Assembly: GCA_003702525.1 (NCBI GenBank)
Contig: REGJ01000008.1
Location: 1 to 41,470, forward strand
Reading direction: 5' to 3'
DNA length: 41,470 nucleotides
DNA from: Candidatus Nitrosopumilus sp.
GTDB taxonomy: Archaea; Thermoproteota; Nitrososphaeria; Nitrososphaerales; Nitrosopumilaceae
The position numbers were made by a program, and so were the translations under genes. Below the pieces are notes generated by a model. That model worked only from the letters and a program-made list of their open reading frames with translations. It was not told the DNA's origin and searched no databases. Positions 34,034 to 41,430 of this stretch are shown one piece after another; position 1 is the first letter of the stretch; each line of letters begins with the position of its first letter.

Positions 34034-34204
34034 ATGGGATTGTTTAATCGTAACAAAGACAAAGATGGTAGTAAAACAAAATGTGATACTTGTGGTACAG
34101 AACTACATGATCCTGAGCGTCTTAAAAGACATATGAAAAAAGCACATGGAAATGTACCTGCAAAGAAATTAGACCCTAATGCCGGCGATGGCGGTACTTG
34201 GTAA
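34034..34204 (+). CDS. Single-finger C2H2 zinc-finger protein, 56 aa
   Basis: ATG at 34034 gives 56 residues. It begins MGLFNRNKDKD, followed by CDTCGTELHDPERLKRHMKK and AH, a C2H2 pattern with Leu in the usual place. A tail ending in DGGTW follows. The stop is one base from the ATG of the next gene at 34206, indicating coupling. A likely nucleic-acid or protein-binding mini-protein; function unknown. Confidence 0.68.
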   Translation: MGLFNRNKDKDGSKTKCDTCGTELHDPERLKRHMKKAHGNVPAKKLDPNAGDGGTW

Positions 34205-34205
34205 A

Positions 34206-34484
34206 ATGGAACTCAGTTCAGGCCAAAAAGGAGGATTAGTTTTTGGTGGCGCTTTAATTACTGCAGGATTGGTATTGTCTACTCTAGTTTTCCCATTTTG
34301 GAATTTAATTCGAGAAGATGTTAATGAAGAAGTAGTAATTTTGACTAATGATGATGGATTATGTTATGTTGAAACTAGTGATAATATCCCAAAAACAATT
34401 GAAGATTGCACACTTCAGCCTGGTGATGTGGTAATTATTACCTATGGTGAAGGTTTGGCATGGGCAAAAATTACTGAACCATAA
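34206..34484 (+). CDS. Small membrane protein, 92 aa
   Basis: ATG at 34206 begins MELSSGQKGGLVFGGALIT and gives one strong membrane segment (about residues 10-34). An extracellular or cytoplasmic acidic part follows with two Cys (about 60 and 72). A longer in-frame form from 34179 would overlap the zinc-finger gene. It may form an operon with that gene. Function unknown. Confidence 0.55.
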   Translation: MELSSGQKGGLVFGGALITAGLVLSTLVFPFWNLIREDVNEEVVILTNDDGLCYVETSDNIPKTIEDCTLQPGDVVIITYGEGLAWAKITEP

Positions 34485-34519
34485 TTAATGATTTAATATT
34501 AAAAAAAATATGAAATACC

Positions 34520-34927
34520 ATGGATTGCATATTTTGTAAAATCATTGCAAAAGAAATTCCTTGTAAAATTCTTGGAGAAACATCTTCATCAATTTCCTTT
34601 CATGATGCATTTCCTTTGGCAAAAGGACACGTCTTGGTAATCCCAAAGAATCATCATCAAAAAATTCAAGATATGTCAAGTGATGAAAATGCTGATCTAT
34701 TTTCACTTGTGCAAAAGATGATAACAAAAGTTGATTCTCTTACTGGTGCCACATTGGTTGCAGTTCATAATGGAAAAGAAGCAGGACAAGAAGTGCCTCA
34801 CGTCCATGTTCATCTAGTTCCAAGATCATCTGATGACTCTGCATCTGCTATACACAGTATGTTTGATGGTACTCTGAAATTATCTGAATCTGACTCTGAT
34901 GAACTTTATAAAAAATTAAAACTCTAA
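34520..34927 (+). CDS. HIT-family nucleotide hydrolase/transferase
   Basis: A 135-residue HIT protein. The N-terminal CIFCKIIAKEIP is the usual start, with Cys in a zinc-binding position. The histidine triad is HVHVHLVPR, preceded by the QEVPH segment. It is expected to hydrolyse AMP- or ADP-linked nucleotides. Overall length and motif order agree with bacterial and archaeal HIT proteins. It ends 2 bases from the convergent DnaJ-Fer gene. Confidence 0.93.
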   Translation: MDCIFCKIIAKEIPCKILGETSSSISFHDAFPLAKGHVLVIPKNHHQKIQDMSSDENADLFSLVQKMITKVDSLTGATLVAVHNGKEAGQEVPHVHVHLVPRSSDDSASAIHSMFDGTLKLSESDSDELYKKLKL

Positions 34928-34928
34928 A

Positions 34929-35606
34929 CTAGTAAGGATACATTCTTTCTTTTGTATCGATATCTTCTACAATTATTGCTTTTGTAGGACAAGTCATTGC
35001 TGCATCCATAATCTTGTTTACTCCTGCACCTTTTGGATCAATTACTGATGATTTTGGATTCATCATTCTTTCTTTATTGATTTCAAAAACATCTGGTGCA
35101 ATTATCTCGCAACTGCAACAACCGATACACAGACTCTCATCCACATCCACAAAGAGATTCGGCTGCTTTTTAGGCTCTTGCGCCTTTTCATATTCTCCAT
35201 TTCTTCCATCTGGGCGAACTCTGGCATTGTATTCTTCCCAAAAATTCTTCTCATACTCTTTCCAAAAATCAGGATCTCCTTCCTCAAACTCTTTTGTATA
35301 TTTTCCCCAATCTTGCTCTGGAATTGTTTCATCATCTGGTGCTCCCCATGGTTTTCTTTTGAAATCAGATTTTGATTTTGATTGTGTTCTAGATTGTGTA
35401 GTGTGATAAACATCATCTCTTTGATGGTGATTCTTCTTTAGATGCTCATATGCTTCTGTAATTTTCTTGAATTCCAAATCTTCATTCTTGTTCTTGTTTT
35501 TGTCTGGGTGGTGTTCTAGTGCCTTTTTTCTAAACGCTGCCTTGATCTCTTCTTGAGATGAATTGGAATCAACATCTAATACTTTGAGAGCTTGATAGGT
35601 ATTCAC
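34929..35606 (-). CDS. DnaJ-ferredoxin fusion (DnaJ-Fer)
   Basis: A 225-residue protein with a J domain at about 1-60, including the HPD motif in EHHPDKNKNK. A charged linker of about 90 residues follows, then a C-terminal [4Fe-4S] ferredoxin-like domain. The latter shows CIGCCSCEIIAPDVFEI and a later Cys in MTCPTKAIIVED. The same fusion is known in chloroplast proteins of plants and in Thaumarchaeota, where a plant-lineage origin by gene transfer has been argued in the literature. The J domain should stimulate an Hsp70; the iron-sulphur domain may sense redox state or help assembly. Confidence 0.9.
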   Translation of the reverse strand: MNTYQALKVLDVDSNSSQEEIKAAFRKKALEHHPDKNKNKNEDLEFKKITEAYEHLKKNHHQRDDVYHTTQSRTQSKSKSDFKRKPWGAPDDETIPEQDWGKYTKEFEEGDPDFWKEYEKNFWEEYNARVRPDGRNGEYEKAQEPKKQPNLFVDVDESLCIGCCSCEIIAPDVFEINKERMMNPKSSVIDPKGAGVNKIMDAAMTCPTKAIIVEDIDTKERMYPY

Positions 35607-35668
35607 TGTATTTTTAGAGATTTGGCATATTTTAAAAATAATTTCATATTTTTTTAAGTAGGAATTGT

Positions 35669-36031
35669 TTATTCTAGCATGATCTCATCGTCAGCTTTCC
35701 ATGCTGGTTCTACAATACACAAAAATCTCAAATTTTCATTACCAACATTCTTGATATTTTGTTTGGCGTTTGGTGGTACGTATGCAGAATCATCTTTTTC
35801 AAGTTCTATAACCTCATCACCAATTCTCAAGTTTGCTTCACCTTCTAGGATGTAGTAGATTTCAGATGATTTCATCTTGTGTAGTTTTGATTTTTTTCCA
35901 GGCTCTAAGGTAAATTGTGCAAGACTGTACCCTATTCCTTCCAATGTGTTGTGTGGATGAAAAAATTGTTTGATACTGGTTCCTTCATTTCCTTGAATTG
36001 ATTCTATCTCTGAATTTTTTCTCAGTGACAT
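35669..36031 (-). CDS. Cupin-domain protein, 120 aa
   Basis: Small single-domain cupin with motif 1 around KKSKLHKMKSSEIYYILEGE and motif 2 around DSAYVPPNAKQNIKNVG. The metal-ligand His are partly replaced: motif 1 shows one His, and motif 2 has Lys-Gln instead of a His. Metal binding is therefore doubtful. It starts 2 bases after the upstream 151-residue cupin gene. Likely ligand binding or isomerase-like, but not assignable. Confidence 0.72.
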   Translation of the reverse strand: MSLRKNSEIESIQGNEGTSIKQFFHPHNTLEGIGYSLAQFTLEPGKKSKLHKMKSSEIYYILEGEANLRIGDEVIELEKDDSAYVPPNAKQNIKNVGNENLRFLCIVEPAWKADDEIMLE

Positions 36032-36033
36032 GT

Positions 36034-36489
36034 TTAGATGATTGTAGTTGCTTTTGTTTTAAAATCTGATTCCCACCAAACTGTTTTGTATTCCGCATTC
36101 TTTCTTGGCAATATGTTTATGGCAATATGAGAAAATGCTTTCTTCTTATCGACTGAGCCATGAGTGTGTAATGTTTTTGCTGGAATGTGTACGATATCTC
36201 CTTCACTAAGTGTAATTTTTTGGGTCTTTTTTATCTTGAAATTATTCTTACTTGTTCCATACCTTCTAAAAATCTCTAAACTACCTTTCCCTTTTGTTGC
36301 AATCAATACTTGATTTCCATTATGGGAGTGGAGTTTGGTTCTGGAACCTTTTTCAAAATGAACATGATAGATGTCTTGATCTTGTGATTTTATTTTTTCA
36401 GATAAAACTTTCATCCACGTTTTTGATGTAAACCAATTTGGGTTTACATTTCTTTTATCGTTTGTTCCTTGAATGTTTGTTTTTTTCAT
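36034..36489 (-). CDS. Cupin-domain protein, 151 aa
   Basis: Single-domain cupin with motif 1 in GSRTKLHSHNGNQVLIATKG and motif 2 in GDIVHIPAKTLHTHGSVD. His ligands are present in both motifs (HSH, HTH), so metal binding is plausible. It is the middle gene of a minus-strand trio: SHOCT protein, this cupin, then the shorter cupin, with gaps of 2 bases each. No enzyme activity can be assigned. Confidence 0.75.
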   Translation of the reverse strand: MKKTNIQGTNDKRNVNPNWFTSKTWMKVLSEKIKSQDQDIYHVHFEKGSRTKLHSHNGNQVLIATKGKGSLEIFRRYGTSKNNFKIKKTQKITLSEGDIVHIPAKTLHTHGSVDKKKAFSHIAINILPRKNAEYKTVWWESDFKTKATTII

Positions 36490-36491
36490 AA

Positions 36492-36854
36492 TTATATCCG
36501 TCCCAAAATTTTCTTTTTCTTTGTTTGAAATTCTTTTTCTGTAATTACTCCTGATTTCCTAAGTTTTCCAAGTTTTTCAAGTGTTGCCAAATCATCTTCT
36601 GTACTTGCTGTGACATTTTTTGCAGCAGCAATACCTTCACCAATTTTTTTGGTGCCTCTTTTTTGCAGCAGCTCTCTTTCTTTTTTTGCCTGATTGCGGA
36701 TCTCTTTGCTTGCTTGAGAAGCCTGTTTTGCAGTCATTGTTCCAAATTCTACTGCGTCATCAAGTACTTCATCTGCTCTTTTCACTCCGTCTTGAAGTGC
36801 CTTGTCTGCTTTTTTTAGAAATTTTTCAATATATCCTGCTTTCTTTGTAGCCAT
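36492..36854 (-). CDS. SHOCT-domain helical protein, 120 aa
   Basis: The N-terminal two-thirds is lysine/alanine-rich and helical with coiled-coil character. The C terminus (ATLEKLGKLRKSGVITEKEF and the following lysines) is a SHOCT domain, a short C-terminal oligomerisation module. It is basic overall. It probably shares a promoter with the two cupins. Confidence 0.72.
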   Translation of the reverse strand: MATKKAGYIEKFLKKADKALQDGVKRADEVLDDAVEFGTMTAKQASQASKEIRNQAKKERELLQKRGTKKIGEGIAAAKNVTASTEDDLATLEKLGKLRKSGVITEKEFQTKKKKILGRI

Positions 36855-36935
36855 GCTTTTTGATTAATCTTAAATCTATTATTCTTTTCCTAGCAGAATT
36901 AGTTTAATAGATGGAATTGAGTACTTTGTATAGTT

Positions 36936-37640
36936 TTGACCAAGTCCTATGATGTAAAGATAGTTGTTCTTCGAAAAAATATTGAACTAGAAGATGCAAC
37001 TGAAATCGTAGAAGAAAAGAAAACAAAACCATTCAAATCATTATTGTCTAGGACAAAAAAAGAACAAATTCACATTCATTCCATCAAATTATACTATGAA
37101 TGCATCTTGATGGTTTCAGGAAAATATATTGCTGATTATTATCGAAAGGCAACCCACACAATTTCAGTTCCATCAAATGTTAAAGAAGTTGAACTTGGAG
37201 AAGGTGTATTTCAGATTCGCTCAAAGTCTGGATTTGAGAGGACATTTTCTGGAAAGAGAGGAAAAAACAAGATTGACATGAACTTAGAAGAGCATGTGTT
37301 TGTTGAGGAGGAAGACGAACTTGCATTTGATCATCACGGACGGGAGATAAAATTCCCATTCAAAGTAAATTCCAAAACTGTGGAAAACTATCCAAAGAGA
37401 TTACTAGAAACAAATGAGCCAAACGTCAAGAGACCTGAATTGACATATGATGCTGCTTTGGAGAAACTCCAATCACAACTAAAAAAACCTCTTGAGACCG
37501 ATGTTCGCGAACTTTCTGAGGAATTTGTATTGCGCGATATTACTGAATTGTATGTTCCAATCTTTGAGGCAAGAGTAATTGGTCCAAAAAAGAAGGTTGG
37601 AATTATCCGTATAGATGCAGTACGTAAAAAAATTCTATAG
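36936..37640 (+). CDS. Hypothetical basic protein, 234 aa (TTG start)
   Basis: Starts at TTG 36936. It is lysine-rich with a beta-strand pattern in its second half (VFVEEEDELAFDHHGREIKF) and a C-terminal strand series ending IGPKKKVGIIRIDAVRKK. I recognise no family. No membrane segment is visible. Its end overlaps the convergent TPR gene by 6 bases. Confidence 0.6.
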   Translation: MTKSYDVKIVVLRKNIELEDATEIVEEKKTKPFKSLLSRTKKEQIHIHSIKLYYECILMVSGKYIADYYRKATHTISVPSNVKEVELGEGVFQIRSKSGFERTFSGKRGKNKIDMNLEEHVFVEEEDELAFDHHGREIKFPFKVNSKTVENYPKRLLETNEPNVKRPELTYDAALEKLQSQLKKPLETDVRELSEEFVLRDITELYVPIFEARVIGPKKKVGIIRIDAVRKKIL

Positions 37641-38456
37641 TTTTACAATTTTTCTAAATTGATCATTGCTGTGTAATTTTGTAAAAATTGGCTCTTCTTT
37701 TGCCCATGTTCGAATCACTTTAGGGCTTACACCAACTGCTTTTTTTAGCAATTCTAATGATTCAGGATATCTTTCTAGTGCTGCCAAACTACGTGATTTT
37801 GCATAAACTAGATTCACATTGTCTTTGAATTTTTTAGAGATTTCATCAAAAACATCTAGTGCTTTTTTGTGCTCCCCTAGTTCTGCTAACTGAACTCCTT
37901 TTTGGAAAAATGCATCTAGGTTATTTGGATATTTTTTACAGACATTTGAAAAGCAATTCAAGGCCTCTTCATTTCTTTTCAGTTTACCCAAAACAATTCC
38001 TTTGTAGATCATAGCATTTGGTTTTCTTGGGTCAAGTGTTATTGCCTTTTCTAGCATTGTCAAGGCCTCTTCATGTTCTTGGAGTTTGTCTAGTAGGACC
38101 CCTTTGTTGAAATAAGCAGAAGCATATTTTGTATCTGCTTCAATTGCCTTGTCATAAAATTCGGCAGCTCCTTGAATGTTGCCAGTTTCTGCCATAGATA
38201 TTCCTCTGTTGTTTAAGGCTTGAGCATCTTTAGGATTAATCTGAATGAGTTTGTCAAAACATGTGATTGCGTCTTGGTATTTTTTTACCAAGTTTAAGGC
38301 CAATCCTTTTTGGAGTAGGGCCTCTATATTTTCAGGCTCTTGTTTTAGAACTTTGTTGAAAAATGAAATAGCAGCTTTTGGTTGATTCTTTTCCATCATC
38401 CCCATTCCTTCATACATTAAATCTTCAGGGTCTTCTTTTTTTCCAAATAATCCCAT
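37635..38456 (-). CDS. TPR-repeat protein, 273 aa
   Basis: A scaffold of about seven tetratricopeptide repeats, each near 34 residues with the typical A/F/A-P pattern, for example KAAISFFNKVLKQEPENIEA, DAITCFDKLIQINPKDAQAL and EALTMLEKAITLDPRKPNAM. It starts MGLFGKKEDPEDL, a short amphipathic-looking N terminus also seen in small zinc proteins of this window. Protein-protein interaction is likely; partners are unknown. Confidence 0.88.
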   Translation of the reverse strand: MGLFGKKEDPEDLMYEGMGMMEKNQPKAAISFFNKVLKQEPENIEALLQKGLALNLVKKYQDAITCFDKLIQINPKDAQALNNRGISMAETGNIQGAAEFYDKAIEADTKYASAYFNKGVLLDKLQEHEEALTMLEKAITLDPRKPNAMIYKGIVLGKLKRNEEALNCFSNVCKKYPNNLDAFFQKGVQLAELGEHKKALDVFDEISKKFKDNVNLVYAKSRSLAALERYPESLELLKKAVGVSPKVIRTWAKEEPIFTKLHSNDQFRKIVKL

Positions 38457-38491
38457 ATTTTCTACATCCTTTACCGTACTATCAATCCTTG

Positions 38492-38614
38492 CTAACTATT
38501 CAATGATTTGAACTTCTTGATTGCCTCTCTTGCCAAGTCTTCTTGAGATTTTGCATCTGCCTTTGTTGGGTCGTCAGTGGCATAGGCTTCTTTTTCTTCT
38601 TTTTTCTTTTCCAT
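38492..38614 (-). CDS. Small charged protein, 40 aa
   Basis: ATG at 38614 to TAG at 38492 encodes 40 residues that start MEKKKEEKEAYATDDPTKAD and end in a helical REAIKKFKSLNS. No domain. It precedes the TPR gene by 36 bases on the same strand and may be translated from the same message. Highly charged, probably helical; function unknown. Confidence 0.48.
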   Translation of the reverse strand: MEKKKEEKEAYATDDPTKADAKSQEDLAREAIKKFKSLNS

Positions 38615-38662
38615 GGAAATAATGTATTTGTAATTTTATAAAAATCTGATTCTAACACTCAA

Positions 38663-38669
38663 TTTTAAA
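38663..38669 (+). promoter_or_regulatory. TATA box placed 27 bases before the apparent ATA start
   Basis: TTTTAAA (38663-38669), centred at 38666, predicts transcription start at about 38692-38693. That is exactly where the ATP-cone reading frame begins with ATA. No canonical start codon occurs between here and GTG 38834. Confidence 0.5.
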
Positions 38670-38692
38670 TTCTAGATCTCCTCAGTAACCAC

Positions 38693-39520
38693 ATAACTCC
38701 AAGAAAATTTTTCATTTACAAGGCAGATGGAAGTCGTGTTCCATTTAATGAAAACAAGATTTTCAGTACCTGTATTAGGGCAGGTGCTAGCAAAAAAACT
38801 GCAAAACAGATTCTCAAAAAAGTAAAATCTGAAGTGTATCATGATATGACTTCAAATGATATCTACAAAACAGTCCTCCGTGTAATTTCTGAAGAAAAAG
38901 GATTAAGGGCACTTCATCAAAGATATCAATTAAAAAACGCAATAATGAGGATGGGGCCAGCTGGATTTGCATTTGAAAATTATGTTGCAGCAATTCTGGA
39001 GTATTATGATTTTCAAGTTAGAGGAATTCGCTCTAAAATAAAGGGTGAATGTGTAACTCATGAAATTGATCTAATTGGAATGAAAGGAATCAAAAAATTT
39101 CTAATTGAATGTAAGTATCACTCAAAACACGGCATCTATACTGGTCTCAAAGAATCAATGTACACTCATGCCAGATTTCTAGACATGAAACCAAAGTTTT
39201 CAGGTGAGATGATTTTTTGTAATACCAAAGTCTCAGGTAATGCTAAAAAATATGCAAAATGTGTGGGGCAAGAAATTGTCTCATGGAGATATCCTGCATC
39301 AAACAGCCTTGAAAAAATGATTGAAAAACACAATCTATACCCAATTACAATTCTAAACCTATCTCAAAAGGAACTACAAATATTTTCTGAGAGCAATATC
39401 CTGATTGCCCAAGATTTGCTCAGATATGATTCGTATCAAATCGCCAAAATGACTGGAATTTCTCAGAAGAGAATACACAATTTACAGAAACTAGTTGAAC
39501 AAATTTTTAGACCAAAATAA
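38693..39520 (+). CDS. ATP-cone fused to Mrr-like PD-(D/E)xK nuclease domain
   Basis: From ATA 38693 the frame encodes about 275 residues. Residues 3-95 match an ATP-cone: RKFFIYKADGSRVPFNENKI, then AGASKKTAKQILKKV, then DIYKTVLRVISEE and RYQLKNAIMRMGP. A nuclease-like domain follows, with a FENYVAAILEYYDFQVRGI start, HEIDLIG for the acidic residue and IECKYHSK for the ExK. A C-terminal segment near 240-275 looks like a helix-hairpin/HTH. The first canonical start, GTG 38834, would cut off half the ATP-cone. An AT-rich TATA at 38663-38669 fits initiation at 38693. ATP-cone/nuclease fusions are known in archaea; their targets are not. Confidence 0.75.
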   Translation: MTPRKFFIYKADGSRVPFNENKIFSTCIRAGASKKTAKQILKKVKSEVYHDMTSNDIYKTVLRVISEEKGLRALHQRYQLKNAIMRMGPAGFAFENYVAAILEYYDFQVRGIRSKIKGECVTHEIDLIGMKGIKKFLIECKYHSKHGIYTGLKESMYTHARFLDMKPKFSGEMIFCNTKVSGNAKKYAKCVGQEIVSWRYPASNSLEKMIEKHNLYPITILNLSQKELQIFSESNILIAQDLLRYDSYQIAKMTGISQKRIHNLQKLVEQIFRPK

Positions 39521-39556
39521 TCTAAGATAGGCTTATTTTGAATCTGGTTTTCTCTT

Positions 39557-39925
39557 TTGGTATTGTCTGAAATTTCATTTTTAGCAGAAAAAGTCTTTGT
39601 TCACAGATGGCCTCATGATACACCTTTGTGGGATGATTCAGTAAAGCAGACACTTGATGAGAATATCTCTAAAAATTCTGAACCCAAGAAAATTACTGTT
39701 TCTGAAAAATCAATTAAAATCCAAGATTTTGAATTCTCTTCTCTCAAAAAGATTGGCATCTCTGTACCCTTTTTCAAAGATGAATGCAGAATGATTTTTG
39801 AGTCTCAATTTGGTGAGTTATTTGCCCATATCCACATTACTGTAAAGTCTTCAGAATACATGGATATTTTTGCCAAACTGAAATCTTGGAAATCCGAATT
39901 TTTTCCAAATGATTCTAACAAGTAA
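39557..39925 (+). CDS. Hypothetical protein, 122 aa (TTG start)
   Basis: Soluble protein with a beta-rich middle ([20 protein letters not shown]) and no known motif. It begins at TTG 39557 (TTG 39563 also possible), 36 bases after the nuclease gene, so the two may be cotranscribed. Its stop overlaps the end of the convergent aminotransferase gene by 11 bases. Function unknown. Confidence 0.5.
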   Translation: MVLSEISFLAEKVFVHRWPHDTPLWDDSVKQTLDENISKNSEPKKITVSEKSIKIQDFEFSSLKKIGISVPFFKDECRMIFESQFGELFAHIHITVKSSEYMDIFAKLKSWKSEFFPNDSNK

Positions 39926-41222
39926 ATTCTTCAGATGCTTTTACCATTTTTTTGATATCGTCTTTACTATGCGCATCTGATATTGCACCTAATTTTCCAG
40001 GCAAAAAGAAGATTCCATCATGGGCTATCATCTTGAAATGATATTTTGTCAATAGTGCCCCATCACATTTGGCAGCTTGAGATGAATTGTTAATTTCAGA
40101 AATCCCGTCTTTAAGAAAATGAGTCATAAACAGAGACCCTTTTCCAGTAACTGCCACTTTACCATCAAATGCCTTGCCAATCTCTTTTCTAGCAAATTTA
40201 CCTAAATCATTAATTTTTGAATAAACTGCCTTTTTTGATTTTAGATGATTCAGTGTAGAATACCCTGTTACCATTGAGGCTGGATTTGCTGAGAATGTGC
40301 CTCCTCCAACATAACTTCTCTCAGTCTTTTTCTTGCCAGTAGTATCTGCAAATTCCATGATTTCCTTTTTGCCACACATTACTCCAATTGATAATCCTCC
40401 TCCAACAATTTTACCCAAAGTAACAATATCAGGATCCAACTTCATTGTAGGATATAGACATCCATATCTGAATCGAAACCCAGTTACAATCTCATCTAAC
40501 ATGAATAATGAATTATTTTTCTTACAAAATTCTTGTATTCCTTTTAGATAGTCAGACTCTGCTGGGATGCATCCTCCCCCACCTAAAACTGGCTCGATAA
40601 TCACCCCTGCCAAATCTTTGGAATATTTTCTCAAAATGGATAATGACTTTTCCAAATCATTGTACGGAATTGAAACAATCTGCTCTTCATTTACAACACC
40701 TGAACTTTCAGATTCTGAAAATGGCCAATTCACTGACTTTAGTAAATCTGATGTATACCCGTGCCATCCCCCATCAATCTTTGCAATAATTTTTTTACCT
40801 GAAACAGAACGGGCCAATCTTACTGCATACATTGTAGCTTCAGTTCCTGATGTGACATAGCGAATCTTCTCAGCTACTGGAACTGCTTTTGAAATTAACT
40901 CTGATAATAAAATGGTCTGCTCATTTACAGTTCCATACATCCAAGATTTTTCAATCTGTTTTTGCAGGTTTTTTTTCACATCTTTTGGGCCATGTCCTAA
41001 AATCAAAGCCCAGTGACCCATCCAATAATCTGCATACTTGTTTGAATCAACATCAATCAAATTTTTTCCTGCAGATTTTTTCACAACGAATGGATATGGT
41101 TCATAAAATCTTATGTTATGAGAAACACCATTGATATGCAACTTTGCAGACTTTGCAAACAGTTTAGCTGATGTTGGAGTTTTCTCTTTGTATTCTTTGA
41201 TGTAATCCAAAAGCAAATTCAC
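39915..41222 (-). CDS. Class III PLP aminotransferase, HemL-like (glutamate-1-semialdehyde aminomutase-related)
   Basis: A 435-residue fold-type I PLP enzyme. [15 protein letters not shown] binds the phosphate, [10 protein letters not shown] precedes the Lys of [14 protein letters not shown], and [12 protein letters not shown] closes the site. This is the HemL pattern (in HemL the last segment usually reads AGTLSGNP), so it may be a mutase or a relative with another substrate. The start is GTG at 41222: an in-frame TAA precedes it within 25 bases and no ATG is available. The GCATAGTT array lies 35-92 bases upstream. The symbol is left blank because another aminotransferase role is possible. 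Confidence 0.8.
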   Translation of the reverse strand: MNLLLDYIKEYKEKTPTSAKLFAKSAKLHINGVSHNIRFYEPYPFVVKKSAGKNLIDVDSNKYADYWMGHWALILGHGPKDVKKNLQKQIEKSWMYGTVNEQTILLSELISKAVPVAEKIRYVTSGTEATMYAVRLARSVSGKKIIAKIDGGWHGYTSDLLKSVNWPFSESESSGVVNEEQIVSIPYNDLEKSLSILRKYSKDLAGVIIEPVLGGGGCIPAESDYLKGIQEFCKKNNSLFMLDEIVTGFRFRYGCLYPTMKLDPDIVTLGKIVGGGLSIGVMCGKKEIMEFADTTGKKKTERSYVGGGTFSANPASMVTGYSTLNHLKSKKAVYSKINDLGKFARKEIGKAFDGKVAVTGKGSLFMTHFLKDGISEINNSSQAAKCDGALLTKYHFKMIAHDGIFFLPGKLGAISDAHSKDDIKKMVKASEEFTC

Positions 41223-41256
41223 AAAATCTTCTCCATCATTTTAACTATTGAAAATG

Positions 41257-41314
41257 GCATAGTTTGGCATAGTTATCCTGCACAAATCTCTAAACTGCAT
41301 AGTTTTGCATAGTT
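41257..41314. repeat. Helically phased direct repeats of GCATAGTT (four copies)
   Basis: GCATAGTT occurs at 41257-41264, 41267-41274, 41297-41304 and 41307-41314, i.e. offsets 0, 10, 40 and 50. A near-copy, GCATAATT, is at 41353-41360. All four exact copies fall on one face of the helix, as expected for cooperative binding of a regulator. The array lies in the divergent gap between the HemL-like gene and the TATA box at 41371. Confidence 0.6.
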
Positions 41315-41370
41315 GTAACATTGTAATTTTTACAAGAAATAGAGTCGATCAGGCATAATTTCTCGCATGG

Positions 41371-41379
41371 TTTATATGG
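41371..41379 (+). promoter_or_regulatory. Strong TATA box pointing out of the window
   Basis: TTTATATGG predicts transcription start near 41400. It stands 57 bases after the last exact GCATAGTT copy. A frame beginning at ATG 41431 runs to the window edge and may be the gene it serves. Confidence 0.55.
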
Positions 41380-41430
41380 ATTCTGGCATGTGATGCTTTT
41401 GCATACGTAACGCAATAGGCGGCGCTTGTG

